The notes below the pieces were generated by a model. That model had not been told where the DNA came from and made no database searches. It saw nothing but the letters and a program-made list of their open reading frames with translations. Shown one piece after another: positions 26,706-38,270 of a DNA stretch of 64,000 bases (positions are counted from its first letter, which is position 1; each line of letters starts with the position of its first letter). The stretch spans positions 1-64,000 of the forward strand of contig WNNJ02001346.1 of the NCBI GenBank assembly GCA_012934845.2, read 5' to 3'. Made by a program: the position numbers and the translations under genes. Source of the stretch: Pomphorhynchus laevis. Lineage: Eukaryota > Acanthocephala > Palaeacanthocephala > Echinorhynchida > Pomphorhynchidae.

Positions 26706-26835
26706 TATAATTTATTATTTAATTAATTATGTTTATTTTGTATTTATATATATATTAATATATTTTTTATTTAAATTTTATATTAATTTATTTTTAATTT
26801 AAATACTTAGACTCAGTTAGCTTATCTGACTTTTT
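26706..26835 (+). repeat. Dispersed AT-rich repeat, 3' half
   Basis: Ends AAATACTTAGACTCAGTTAG then CTTATCTGAC, the terminal word of the family seen at 52-55 kb, directly 5' of LINE F. Confidence 0.5.
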
Positions 26836-26934
26836 GTAATTCTAAGCAATTATGCCTACTTACAATAAGTTTGTCTACTTACAATCAAAATAAGTTTCCC
26901 TAAATATTCCGAAAGCTACATCTCATAAAGAGGC

Positions 26935-27235
26935 CAATTATTATTACAAACAAGCATGGGCTATCAAGCCGTTTCGCTCGATCACAAGAAAACATCATTA
27001 CATACACCAAAATCAACATAAAATATCAATAAAAGTGGTAATCTTCATTATTCCCGCCGTTAATCGTTCAATTTATGAGAGTAGTCTTGAATGTCTTAAC
27101 GTCTATGGCCATCACGATTTCCGACGGTAGTCGATTCCAAGCATTAGATAAACGTTGAGATTTTTAATTGGGCAATAAGGCAGTACTCAATCAATTTTAC
27201 TTAAGGACGTTCAGGTAGCTTCTATAAACACAGTC
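26935..27235 (-). mobile_element. CR1-group LINE C-terminal fragment
   Basis: Minus translation gives NAWNRLPSEIVMAIDVKTFK, the conserved C-terminal (V)W(N)xLP block of CR1-group LINEs, followed by a 3' end CGAAACGGCTTGATAGCCC...TTGTTTGTAATAATAA, again the shared hairpin and TAA tail. Fewer than 60 codons are recognisable. Confidence 0.7.
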
Positions 27236-28848
27236 ATGACCATTAACCATATATTTAAAAATTACAATTACTAAATATTGATCCATTCGTATATTTGAGC
27301 AATCATGATGTTGAAACTCTGTATTGAACCATATACATTTAAATCATATGTTTGTATGAACTTTTATATATCAAGAATGCTTACTTCAATCATTTAGTGC
27401 ATATTATCATATATAACTCGTAACATTTTGTATAAAATATTAAACATATATTATTAATAAAAATAAATACAATTTTTTCATAGTATAGCAATATTAGTAT
27501 GCATAAAATACAATTTTCGATAAGTATAGATAAATTGCATTTAATACGAGTTGATAATATAAAGAAAACAGTATTCGACAAAGATTAAGATTTTTCATTA
27601 ATTTTCAATTAATGTTATAAATTTATAAATTATTAAGTTTGTTTTTGAAAAATAAACGTTGACATTTCCCAAATTTTATCAATTGATTTAATTATCAATT
27701 AATGTTATTATTATCAATAATCAATAATAATAATTAATAATAAATAATAATTAATAATTATTATTAATTATCAATTAATTAAATCAACTTTTTCTATTAG
27801 TTAAATTAATAATCCTTTCAAATGATAAACCAGTAGAGTTATAAAAATTTCTTAGTCTTTGACTTGAATGAAATGTAAAAAAGTTGAAAAAGGTAGATCG
27901 GTGTTTGATTATTTGCTTGGTCAGCTGATCAATGTCAGTTTTTATAAAGAAATAAATAGTTCTTGGATAAGACGGATTTGCATTTATAAATTGAGACTAT
28001 AAATGGATAAAACAATGTTATATAGTCGACATTATAATATTGACAATATGTCACGGCGTTAAATCGAGAAAGGTTCAATTTACTTTTTAGGATAATAAAT
28101 TTTGGAAAAAGCGGTCTTAATAAAATAAAATTTTATTTGATCATAAACTACAACGAAAAGTTTTAGCCTTCGCCGCTTTACTGACTCTTTAGTGAATCTC
28201 TCAATTTGAAGAGAGTTAGGAGAATATGGACGTCAAAGACGCAAATAGAACATAAATTACAAAATAAAAAGAGACTGCATAGCTAGCGGATATCAATGAT
28301 CATTATGGATTTCCAATAAAGTTTTATAGCGATTGCAAAATTAGCATATATACAAATCTAAAGTTGAAGATCAGTTTACAGAGCAGAAATTAAATTAATT
28401 TTTACACTTCCGGTAGTTTGTGCTTGTTTAAAATTAAAAATTAAAGTCATTTTTTTCAACTCTTTGTATCGATTTCGAAAAACTTGCTATATTACCGTAT
28501 ACGGCTATTACCTCACTCTAAGAAGCAGAGGAAATCAAAAAAAGCAACTGATAATATACAAATTATCTCTATATATATAAAACGACATCTATAGCTGACC
28601 TTATTATTCGATAAACGGGGAATAGAGACAAAAACAACAGCCAATAAAAAACAGCTCAAGAAAAATGCTGCGGAAATGAAACAAAACTGATCACGTTTTT
28701 CTGCTACATGATTGCTAACAATTCGATATAATAGCTGTATGATAGAGGTTATCAGCAACTTGGTCGAAACTTTTTTTATTTACCTACCATCCGTTAATAA
28801 AAAGACTCCGATGTGTAAATTTGTATTTTAAATATTTTCTCAAATATA
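27236..28848. other. AT-rich intergenic DNA upstream of phosphatase gene
   Basis: No convincing gene. 27,600-27,830 is low-complexity AATTAAT sequence. An open minus frame at 28,758-28,513 encodes a hydrophobic 81-residue peptide without an ATG and is not called as a gene. The promoter of the phosphatase gene must lie in the last part, but I see no clear TATA or initiator. Confidence 0.5.
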
Positions 28849-30267
28849 ATGCACAGTATTGCTTCAAAGTCTGCTATCATGTTGTTAAGCGTGAAAAATA
28901 TTATCATTATACTGCTCTGTATTAACACTAATCTGGTCAGTAACAGGCTGGTCAGTTTGATTGCAATTTACAGGCATGGCGAGCGAACCCCGTACAGAGT
29001 GCCGAAGAGTGTTAAAATGGCAGACGATAATCAAAGTAGCAAGCCATATTTATTATCTGAGCTGGGGATATTAACCGAAGTTGGGCAAAGACAACATCAT
29101 GAGCTGGGACAACATCTGCGCCAACGTTACAACCATTTACTACCCAAACATTTCAACGGCAGTCTACTTAGAATACAGAGCTCTGATTTCGATCGAACAC
29201 TGATCAGCTGTCTAGCTAACACACTCGCCATTTTTGGCAACCATTCACTGCCGGCAATTCATACCGTTCCTTCTAAATACGATTACTTACTTAGTAGAGA
29301 TAGTCTCTGTCCGGCATTTAAGAAACGATTGAAAACTATATGGGCGAAACCGGAAAATATTAATAAAACTCACAATTTTTTCACTACCAAAGAGTTTTCT
29401 AATCTTAAACAGAAAATCCCCGAGATTAATAGCAGAAACTTTTTTGGTTTCGCCGATTATCTGCTACTACAGGCCAAGAAAACCACTGATTACTGGTTAA
29501 ATAAAGATTATGTGTTAAAGTCGCTTATTGCTAAACAAGTAAACACAATGTTTCAAGTAGAAGTATGTGATCCTGTTATAAAACGACTTCGAATAGGTTT
29601 ACTACTTAACGAAATCGTCAACAATCTCAAATGCGTAGCTATACAGTCGTTGGACAGTGAGAGATTGAACAATAATTGCTCAGGCCCCCAATATTCTGAA
29701 AAATTTAGATGCAAGCCTCAAAAGATATTCATATATTCTGCACATGATTTCACACTTGGCTATTTACTGAGTGCGCTAGGCGAACCATGTAATTTTACAA
29801 TTCCTCCTTTTGCATCAACTGTGCTTTTAGAAATGTATCGGAACGATACTATCTGGCAAGGATGTGATGATATAGCATCATCGTCTCTCTTTGACGACAA
29901 GCTATCGTCGTTCTATATTGATATAATCTATATGCGGAATAGTGTTAATGATCATACTAATGGACAGCATAGACCACTTTCTGTAGAAGGAGATCGCGTG
30001 ACCAATTTTGAAGATAAATACGTACAGCGTCATCTTAGCATTCACCAGTTAGATGAACTGGTAAAATATACACGTATTTTTGATCAAGTTGAATGCTTTA
30101 AAGTTGAACAATTTTACGAACAAGTTATTCGAATATTAAAGATCATACTCTTTACAATCTTGATAATGATATTAAGTTCATTGTGTACATTTTTATTGAC
30201 TCGCAAACTTTATCTTGCTTATCAGAATCCAAATCCAGATAAATCCACGCATGTTGACAGTAACTAA
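28849..30267 (+). CDS. Histidine acid phosphatase, lysosomal/prostatic type
   Basis: 472 codons, single exon. Residues 1-32 are a hydrophobic signal peptide. The catalytic motif RHGERTP is at residues 42-48 (His43 is the phosphate acceptor), followed by GQRQHHELGQHLRQRY, then SSDFDRTLISCLAN (substrate-pocket Arg) and the proton-donor pair in SAHDFTLGYLL (His299-Asp300). Multiple N-x-S/T sequons (NGS, NHS, NKT, NCS, NFT, NDT) and paired Cys fit a secreted glycoprotein. A C-terminal membrane segment (about 429-452, IIIF-type hydrophobic run) and a short tail match lysosomal acid phosphatases, slightly longer than the usual ~420. It hydrolyses phosphomonoesters in the lysosome or at the cell surface. 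The complete uninterrupted frame makes this a functional gene; lack of introns could mean a retrocopy or an intron-poor genome. Confidence 0.93.
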   Translation: MHSIASKSAIMLLSVKNIIIILLCINTNLVSNRLVSLIAIYRHGERTPYRVPKSVKMADDNQSSKPYLLSELGILTEVGQRQHHELGQHLRQRYNHLLPKHFNGSLLRIQSSDFDRTLISCLANTLAIFGNHSLPAIHTVPSKYDYLLSRDSLCPAFKKRLKTIWAKPENINKTHNFFTTKEFSNLKQKIPEINSRNFFGFADYLLLQAKKTTDYWLNKDYVLKSLIAKQVNTMFQVEVCDPVIKRLRIGLLLNEIVNNLKCVAIQSLDSERLNNNCSGPQYSEKFRCKPQKIFIYSAHDFTLGYLLSALGEPCNFTIPPFASTVLLEMYRNDTIWQGCDDIASSSLFDDKLSSFYIDIIYMRNSVNDHTNGQHRPLSVEGDRVTNFEDKYVQRHLSIHQLDELVKYTRIFDQVECFKVEQFYEQVIRILKIILFTILIMILSSLCTFLLTRKLYLAYQNPNPDKSTHVDSN

Positions 30268-30812
30268 AGTACAAATGACGGTCTTTCGTAATACTGTTTC
30301 TTCAGCTTATCGACAACATCGGCGCGGTGCTTTAAGCACGTGACAGCAACCGAAGATTCGTTCCTGATAGTAGGTTCATGATTTTCGTACCAATTTGTTG
30401 TTTCTTTGATATTTTCACGAAGCTGCTGTTGGTGTTGTTGGCAATCGTAATTGACTTGCTTATGTATTTTTTTAATGTAATAGGAATTATCGTTACGATC
30501 GTTTTTTGCATTTGGCATTTTGATTGAAGTGACTAGGGTCGTAAGAGGTGTTTCATTACCCTTCCATGACCACAGATAAGAACACTTTTTGCAAGGGCAC
30601 GAAAATCCAGCGCCTTTAATGTCAGTTAGTATATTGTTCAATTTAAACAACTTATTTGAACAGTGCCTGCAGATAGGTGAATCACAACATTTCATCCTGT
30701 GTTTATCTTCGTAAAAGTTGTTGTTTATATTACTTTTAAGTTCATCACCGCTGTTAGGTAGATCAATTTCACAAATTGAGCATTTAATTGTATAGATTGA
30801 ATTTGGTGCCAT
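30264..30812 (-). CDS. Small Cys-rich, RING-like protein
   Basis: 182 codons from ATG at 30,812, single exon. I do not recognise the family. The N-terminal half has Cys/His pairs arranged like a RING or related zinc-binding domain: KCSIC (about 10-14), then MKCCDSPICRHCSNKL (about 40-55) and FSCPCKKCSYLWSW (about 70-83). The CC-x3-IC-x2-C spacing recalls C3HC4 RING fingers, but the last Cys pair is atypical. The C-terminal half is polar, Gln/Asn/Lys-rich and probably helical, ending KLKKQYYERPSFVL. The stop overlaps the phosphatase stop by 4 bp on the opposite strand. A minus-strand AATAAA lies inside the phosphatase coding end (near 30,192), so the two mRNAs should be antisense at their 3' ends. 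Confidence 0.72.
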   Translation of the reverse strand: MAPNSIYTIKCSICEIDLPNSGDELKSNINNNFYEDKHRMKCCDSPICRHCSNKLFKLNNILTDIKGAGFSCPCKKCSYLWSWKGNETPLTTLVTSIKMPNAKNDRNDNSYYIKKIHKQVNYDCQQHQQQLRENIKETTNWYENHEPTIRNESSVAVTCLKHRADVVDKLKKQYYERPSFVL

Positions 30813-31910
30813 AAATTTATGACGGTTGAGATTGAAATCGAATTTTGATTTTCAGTAAAATTGTAAACTTAATAAAAATTAAAAGAGTGTTTTCATGCGC
30901 TTACACCGAGCTTGAATAAAAGTTTGTTTTATTCGCCAAAAATGACTAAGTTTTTCAAAGAATAAAAGGGTTTTAAAATTTAAAAACAATAGTGTGTGTG
31001 GAACTTCAAAATAGGCTCACATATACATAATGCTGTGTTGCAAATAATTCGTCAATTTTAACTGCCAGCTGAAAAATTACTAATTTTCTACTATTTGTGC
31101 TTCTTTATTGTTTTAGAAAACTAGCTCTTTGTCGTCTTCAATTCAACAGTCAAAAGTGATCGTAATGATGCCATAGAGCAGCTCAACACCAGGACAGCAT
31201 AAAAACAGCTTAAAAACTGCAAAAGAATAAATAAAAGGTCTTTAATATGAGACGCCTAATGTCGTCAAGAAAACAATTAAAAATGTAAAAGAAAATAAAA
31301 GTAAAAGAATAAAAAAAACGTGTGTGTTTAGAGTCAAGTGCACATTACATCAATGGCGTTACCTTCTTTTCTTAAGACATATTGCTTTATTGTTGTCTTT
31401 GAGATTTGGTTAGTGATATATAATTTTAATTAAATAAAAACGATTGCACTAGAATTTTAGTGCAGCAAAGTAATGTTACGTTGTCGAAGGAGACCACTGC
31501 AATTTTTTAACAAATAATCTAAAGATCACTGATCACTAATAGTAATAGTTATAAACTAAATATTCATTTAAAATCTGTCATATAGTAATCGTTGTCAGAC
31601 AGCTTGTGATCTTATCCTGATATATTCAAATTAATTGATAATTCGGTTCAGGTGATAAATCAGATCAGCTAACAGAGTCTACTTCTTTTATACTATTTAT
31701 ATATTAATGCTAAATAGCATTTAAATAATAAAATAATCAATATGTATAAATAATTTATTGAATAAGATTTTGCAAAATTTATATCAAATTTACTGCTAGT
31801 ATTTTTTTCTAGTATTCACAATTCTATCGATATTATTGTTATAGCAGAGGAGTTAGCTTGCTGACAAATCAGATAAGCTCACTGTGAATAGTAAATGTTT
31901 AAGGTTTCAA
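30813..31910. other. AT-rich intergenic DNA
   Basis: No coding signal. 31,640-31,760 contains an inverse copy of the dispersed AT-rich repeat end (AAATCAGATCAGCTAACAGAG then TTTATACTATTTATA). Confidence 0.55.
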
Positions 31911-33210
31911 TTGACTGTTAATAATAATCTCATATTGACAATTTATGAGATATTTTCAATTTTGGATCTTTTCCGTTATACTGACTTTGTCGTAGAAAAA
32001 TGATTATCTATTTAGTATAATCGCTTTTATTTTTTGCTTTCTCATTGATCATTTGCATTACCCTTATCTTATTATCTTATCAATTAATTTATGTAATTAA
32101 AATCATTTAAAATTATTTATTGTTCATTAACCGTTTATTTAATTTATTTAATAATTTATAAATTATTAATTTTTTATTTTATTTAAGCTCAATTAATTTA
32201 TTATATCAAATGTAATTGGAATCACTAATTTAAAATTATTTACAGTAAAATAGACAGAGACAACAACCATTTAACCACGTAAAGAGTCCATCAATGTAAA
32301 TAAATAAAATTAATTAATTAATAAATATCAATTAATTTATGTAATTAAAATCATTTAAAATTGACTGTTAATAATAATCTCATATTGACAATTTATGAGA
32401 TATTTTCAATTTTGGATCTTTTCCGTTATACTGACTTTGTCGTAGAAAAATGATTATCTATTTAGTATAATCGCTTTTATTTTTTGCTTTCTCATTGATC
32501 ATTTGCATTACCCTTATCTTATTATCTTATCAATTAATTTATGTAATTAAAATCATTTAAAATTATTTATTGTTCATTAACCGTTTATTTAATTTATTTA
32601 ATAATTTATAAATTATTAATTTTTATTTTATTTAAACTCAATTAATTTATTATATCAAATGTAATTGGAATCACTAATTTAAAATTATTTACAGTAAAAT
32701 AGACAGAGACAACAACCATTTAACCACGTAAAGAGTCCATCAATGTAAATAAATAAAATTAATTAATTAATAAATATCAATTAATTTATGTAATTAAAAT
32801 CATTTAAAATTGACTGTTAATAATAATCTCATATTGACAATTTATGAGATATTTTCAATTTTGGATCTTTTCCGTTATACTGACTTTGTCGTAGAAAAAT
32901 GATTATCTATTTAGTATAATCGCTTTTATTTTTTGCTTTCTCATTGATCATTTGCATTACCCTTATCTTATTATCTTATCAATTAATTTATGTAATTAAA
33001 ATCATTTAAAATTATTTATTGTTCATTAACCGTTTATTTAATTTATTTAATAATTTATAAATTATTAATTTTTTATTTTATTTAAACTCAATTAATTTAT
33101 TATATCAATATGTAATTGGAATCACTAATTTAAAATTATTTACAGTAAAATAGACAGAGACAACAACCATTTAACCACGTAAAGAGTCCATCAATGTAAA
33201 TAAATAAAAT
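31911..33210. repeat. Tandem array, 3 x ~450 bp
   Basis: Three head-to-tail copies starting TTGACTGTTAATAATAATC at 31,911, 32,361 and 32,810 (periods 450 and 449). Copies differ by only a few single-base changes, for example one A/T-run length change, so the array is recent. The third copy lacks about the last 50 bases. The unit is AT-rich and non-coding. Confidence 0.92.
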
Positions 33211-33835
33211 TTTAATATTTAAATTTTTTAAATATATGCGATATAATTAATTCATAAGAATTAAGTAAAGACATTTTAAAACTTTTGATGAAACTGCAGT
33301 GTAATAAAATGATAAGATATTGCATATTACTTTACTACATCTCATTAACTTAAAAACTTAATAGGTAATATTCTGGCAGATAAGCAATATAAGGAGTTGA
33401 TCAAATTAGATGACTAATTATAATCTTATTTTGCAATATTTGTAGATTAAACAAATATTAAAAAGATATTAAACATATTCATGATATATAAATATAGGTT
33501 GCTTGCATTCTTGATTGGTCCTGCTCTAGAAAAAGAAAATTAAAAGAAAAAATGTAATTGAATATGTTAAATGCAGGGTTCTTTTTATACTGAAAATATG
33601 TCTTGAACATTCGGAGGAGAAAAATTTTGTGCTAACAATATCGAATTGTGGGTTTGTATCAAATTCAGTTTCAATTGAAGGATTTAAGTAAGTAGGATTC
33701 ACAATCTAAAACATTATTCATCTATTTTTATAAGTATTATATTACTTTAAGTACAAAAATACTTAAACCATGTATTCTTGATAAGAAATTATTATTTTTC
33801 TGCTAATTTTATGGCAAAACTAGAAGACGTCTCAC
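33211..33835. other. AT-rich intergenic DNA
   Basis: No gene. 33,765-33,815 (CATGTATTCTTGATAAGAAA...TTTTTCTGCTAATTTT) resembles the 3' half of the dispersed AT-rich repeat seen at 53.6 kb. Confidence 0.5.
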
Positions 33836-35696
33836 TTCTATTTACCTGGCAGATTCCGGTTTCCTGTCAAAGAAAATTCAAAAGACAGATTGTCGGTTGT
33901 TTCCGGCAACTGTAGTGCTAGCTCCGTCTTTTGGTTTCAATCGACGGATACAACGTACAGTTTGCACAAGTGGAAATGTTTTTCTTACAAACTGTATCGA
34001 TTGTTTTTACAGAAAGGCAGCAGAGGAAAATTTCAGCAGATAATTAAAGGTCCGAAACACGAAAGGTAGGCGTAGGCTCACTGCTGATGAGGTCCACCTA
34101 CGCTGATTGTAGTGTACAGTGCTGCATCTAGGATTAAAGAATTCACACGAGGATAATTGATGAAGCCGACCAAATGATGATACTCGCTCGTGTATGCAAT
34201 TGTTCATTCTATTTACCTGGCAGATTCCGGTTTCCTATCAAAGAAAATTCAAAAGACAGATTGTCGGTTGTTAGCGTCAACTGTTGTGCTATTACCGTCT
34301 TTTGGTTTCAATTGACGGATAAAACGTACAGTTTGCACAAGTGGAAATGTATTTTCTTACAAACTGTATCGATAGTTTTTACAGAAAGACAGCAGAGGAA
34401 AATTTCAGCATATAATTAAATGACCGAAACACGAAAGGTAGTGTAGGCACACTGCTGATGAGGTCCACCTACGCTGATTGTAGTGTACAGTGCTACATAT
34501 AGGATTAAAGAATTCACACGAGGATAATTGATGAAGCCGACCAAATGATGATACTCGCTCGTGTATGCAATTGTTCATTCTATTTACCTGGCAGATTCCG
34601 GTTTCCTATCAAAGAAAATTCAAAAGACAGATTGTCGGTTGTTAGCGTCAACTGTTGTGCTATTACCGTCTTTTGGTTTCAATTGACGGATAAAACGTAC
34701 AGTTTGCACAAGTGGAAATGTATTTTCTTACAAACTGTATCGATAGTTTTTACAGAAAGACAGCAGAGGAAAATTTCAGCATATAATTAAATGACCGAAA
34801 CACGAAAGGTAGTGTAGGCACACTGCTGATGAGGTCCACCTACGCTGATTGTAGTGTACAGTGCTACATATAGGATTAAAGAATTCACACGAGGATAATT
34901 GATGAAGCCGACCAAATGATGATACTCGCTCGTGTATGCAATTGTTCATTCTATTTACCTGGCAGATTCCGGTTTCCTATCAAAGAAAATTCAAAAGACA
35001 GATTGTCGGTTGTTAGCGTCAACTGTTGTGCTATTACCGTCTTTTGGTTTCAATCGACGGATACAACCTACAGTTTGCACAAGTGGAAATGTTTTTATTA
35101 CAAACTGTATCGTTTGTTTTTACAGAAAGGCAGCAGAGGAAAATTTCAGCATATAATTAAATGACCGAAACACGAAAGGTAGGTGTAGGCACACTGCTGA
35201 TGAAGTCCACCTACGCTGATTGTAGTGTACAGTGCTGCATATAGGATTAAAGAATTCACACGAGGATAATTGATGAAGCCGACCAAATGATGATACTCGC
35301 TCGTGTATGCAATTGTTCATTCTATTTACCTGGCAGATTCCGGTTTCCTATCAAAGAAAATTCAAAAGACAGATTGTCGGTTGTTAGCGTCAACTGTTGT
35401 GCTATTACCGTCTTTTGGTTTCAATCGACGGATACAACCTACAGTTTGCAAAAGTGGAAATGCTTTTTCTTGCAAACTATATCGATTGTTTTTACAGAAA
35501 GGCAGCAGAGGAAAATTTCAGCATATAATTAAAGGACCGAAACACGAAAGGTAGGCGTAGGCTCACTGCTGATGAGGTCCACCTACGCTGATTGTAGTGT
35601 ACAGTGCTGCATATAGAATTAAAGAATTCACACGATCATAATTGATGAAGCCGACCAAATGATGATACTCGCTCGTGTATGCAATTGTTCATTCTA
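33836..35696 (+). repeat. Satellite array, 5 x 371 bp, hammerhead-like boxes
   Basis: Five head-to-tail units of about 371 bp (equivalent sites at 34,174, 34,545, 34,916, 35,287). Units 2 and 3 appear identical, others differ by a few percent. The unit is less AT-rich than its surroundings. Each carries CCGAAACACGAAAGGTAG and, ~25 bases later, CTGATGAGGTCCACC (CTGATGAA in unit 4). In unit 5 (35,534-35,580) GGACC next to GAAAC can pair with GGTCC next to CTGATGA, as stem II of a circularly permuted (type II) hammerhead ribozyme. A small hairpin precedes CTGATGA in units 2-4. The cleavage triplet and stem I geometry do not fit well, so function is doubtful. 371 is not a multiple of three; the 81-codon frames inside are not continuous genes. 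Confidence 0.85.
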
Positions 35697-36600
35697 CTGG
35701 GGAAAATATTATAAAAGAAATTCAAAATTTAGTAAACTAAAATATGAACTAATATGTTTAATATTAGATCATATTATTTCGTAATAAAAATAAATATTTG
35801 GGTCAACTTAATAAAAAGAAATATTAAAAACATGGAAATGTAGGCATTAACATTAAAGGGACTAACTTTGTTATTTACTTGTATCTTTTGATTAAAGACA
35901 AAACTGCTTAAATAATCATTTGTTGAAAGATAAAAATGTGTAATACTAGTTTGATGAAAGAAATAAATTTAATAGCTTTTTTTCATTTGAATTAAATTAG
36001 TAATCAAATTATGTAATCAAAATTAATAGATAAATTTAATTTATTATTTATTATATAATAATTTGGTAAAGGAAATAAAATTGATAATTTATGTATTTCA
36101 GTAAAATTTCAAATAATAATTTGTGGAGTAACTGAGCAAACTAACAACAAACTAAACTATTAAAATATGGATTTAGGGAATTTTTATTCTTGTCAAACAT
36201 GTAAACATTACAATCCATTAACCTTGTAGTTTTTGGAAACGAAATATTAAATCGTGTAAACCATATATTTTGCACTGTTAAGAAAACATTATACCTGAAC
36301 TATTTAAGCATGGGTTTAGAAAATCTTTATTTCCGTTATAAGTTTATTCACCAGTTTCTTAGCAGATTTCTTAGCATCTTTGAAAATACGTTTGAAACAA
36401 TTCAAATCCTAAAGCTCTTTTATCAAAAAGAATTCATCATCTTATTTGATGTGTTAAATGAACAGTTGAATGATCGATTTCTAAGATTGCCAGTCTGTTC
36501 AACTATCTGCACATTCGAGGGATTCCATTATAGCCAGCTATTTGCGATTAAGAAGATTTTCGTATAAATGTGTAAAGAATGGTAAAATAAACAAAAATAA
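35697..36600. other. AT-rich intergenic DNA
   Basis: No supported gene. A plus frame at 36,310-36,567 (85 codons, Phe/Leu-rich) begins with ATG and has no recognisable domain. Confidence 0.45.
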
Positions 36601-38270
36601 AACTTTTAAGGAGCGTCTAGCAGATGTTTCTATCAAAGAACGTTTTTCTGGCTACATCCGGGAGGTCTTTTCTCGGTTGCCAGAAGGTGAAGAGCATTGA
36701 TCAGGAATGGGAGATGTTCAGATCCTCGCTTGCCAAAGCAACTGTTAAAAGTTGTGGCTCGAAGGCATTAGGTGCTTGTCGCAGGGGAAATACTCGAACT
36801 GATTGGTGGACACCAACAATTAGAGATTTTGTCCAACAGAAGAAGCTGGCTTATAAGGCAACTTTGATAGATAAATCGGTAGAAGCTGTAGACAAGTACC
36901 AAAGGGCAAAGAGAGCTTCTGCTCGAGCAGTCATCGAAACGAAGAAGGCGGCATGGGAGAAGTTTGGAGACCACTTAGAACTTGATTATAGGTCAGCTTC
37001 GAAGATGTTCTGGAGGAGGATCAGACACCTTCGTGTTGGAAAGCAGAAAACTTTTCAAACTGTCTATGACAAGACATGATCTATGCTAACTGACATTGAA
37101 AAAATTCTTGGTTGTTGGAAAGAGCATTTTAGGAGTCTCCTTAATCCGATCGCTATGTCTTCTATTGTAGAAGTAGAGCCTTTAGAACGAACGGAATAGC
37201 TCATCTCTCTGGTAGAGGTCATTGCTGTTGTTAAAAAACTTCGTAATAGCAAGTCTTCTGGAGTAGACGAGATTCGACCTAATGCTTTAAAGGCTCTCGA
37301 CGTTGTTTGCATGAAGTGGCCTACACGGATCTTCAACGTTGCATTGAAGTCGGGCACGGTTACTAGTGATTGGCGAACTGGGGTGGTGGTATCGATCTTT
37401 AAGAAAGGTGACTGAAGAGTGTGTTCCAATTATCGGGGCATCACTCTTCTTAGCCAAACTGGTAAGCTATTTGCTAGGTTTCTTGAGTTAAGAATACGGC
37501 CTATATTTCAGGGACAGTTGCAAGGAGAACACTGCGGCTTTTGTCCAGGTCGTAGAACTACAGATCAGCTCTTTACTCTCTCAACTATCCTTGAACGGTC
37601 TTGAGAGTTCGTTCAATCAGTCTACATGTATTTTGTAGATTTGGAGAAGGCGTTCGACCGAGTTCCAATAGAGAAGTTGTGGGAGGTACTAAGGGATTAC
37701 GGAATATCACACTATGTTCGGCTAGCTGTGGATTCTCTGTATGAACAAAGTGAGTTGTGTTCGTGTTTTAGGTAGGAAGTCTTAATCATTTCCAGTAGGC
37801 GTTGGGCTTCGTCAGGGTTGCCCTTTGTCTCCACTTTTGTTCGGATGTCGGTCTTCAGTTCTGTTCCATCAGGATACCACCTCTGCTTTTCGCAGATGAC
37901 GTTGTTTTGTTGGCTTCTTGTCCTGAGGTTGACCAGGACATCATACCGGATGTCCTGGTCATCCGGTATGGACTTGAAGTAAAATCGCTACTCCTCCACA
38001 TGGAAGATAGTCAGCTGAGGTGGCTAGGACACGTCCTTATGATGTCTAGGGATCGCCTTCCTCAGAATGTTTTCCAGGTTGGACTCTCTGGAAAGAGACC
38101 TCGAAGTAGACCTCGATACCGGTGGAGAGATCAAATCTCGAAACTGGCCGAAGACCGCCTTGGGGTATCTGAAAGAGAACTATGGTCTGTCGCCCAGGAT
38201 CGTGATGTCTTGAGTAGTTTGGTTCGCGCACTGCCTCAACGACCCACCCAGACCAGTCATTGACAAAAAA
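36600..38270 (+). mobile_element. RTE-clade LINE, 5'-truncated and internally deleted
   Basis: Plus-strand RTE sequence. Linker frame 36,624-37,079: WWTPTIRDFVQQKKLAYKA, YRSASKMFWRRIRHLR. RT follows: KKLRNSKSSGVDEIRPNALK, VVVSIFKKGD, CSNYRGITLLSQTGKLFAR, GFCPGRRTTDQLF, YFVDLEKAFDRVPIEKLWEVL (motif A), GLRQGCP, FADDVVLLAS (motif C, near 37,890). The thumb is mostly missing and the sequence jumps to the C-terminal block LRWLGHVLMMSRDRLPQNVF, RWRDQISKLAEDRLGV, ending LPQRPTQTSH at 38,263. The jump lies at overlapping palindromes (37,931-37,969). At least four in-frame stops or frameshifts. No endonuclease remains. Confidence 0.85.

Noticed and set aside
28513-28758. Hydrophobic minus-strand frame of 81 codons, divergent to the phosphatase gene.
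   Set aside because: Begins without ATG, lies in AT-rich DNA where hydrophobic frames arise by chance, and has no recognisable family.
34174-35554. Repeated 81-83-codon plus frames in the satellite.
   Set aside because: They recur only because the unit is tandem; unit length is not a multiple of three and minus frames of similar length exist.
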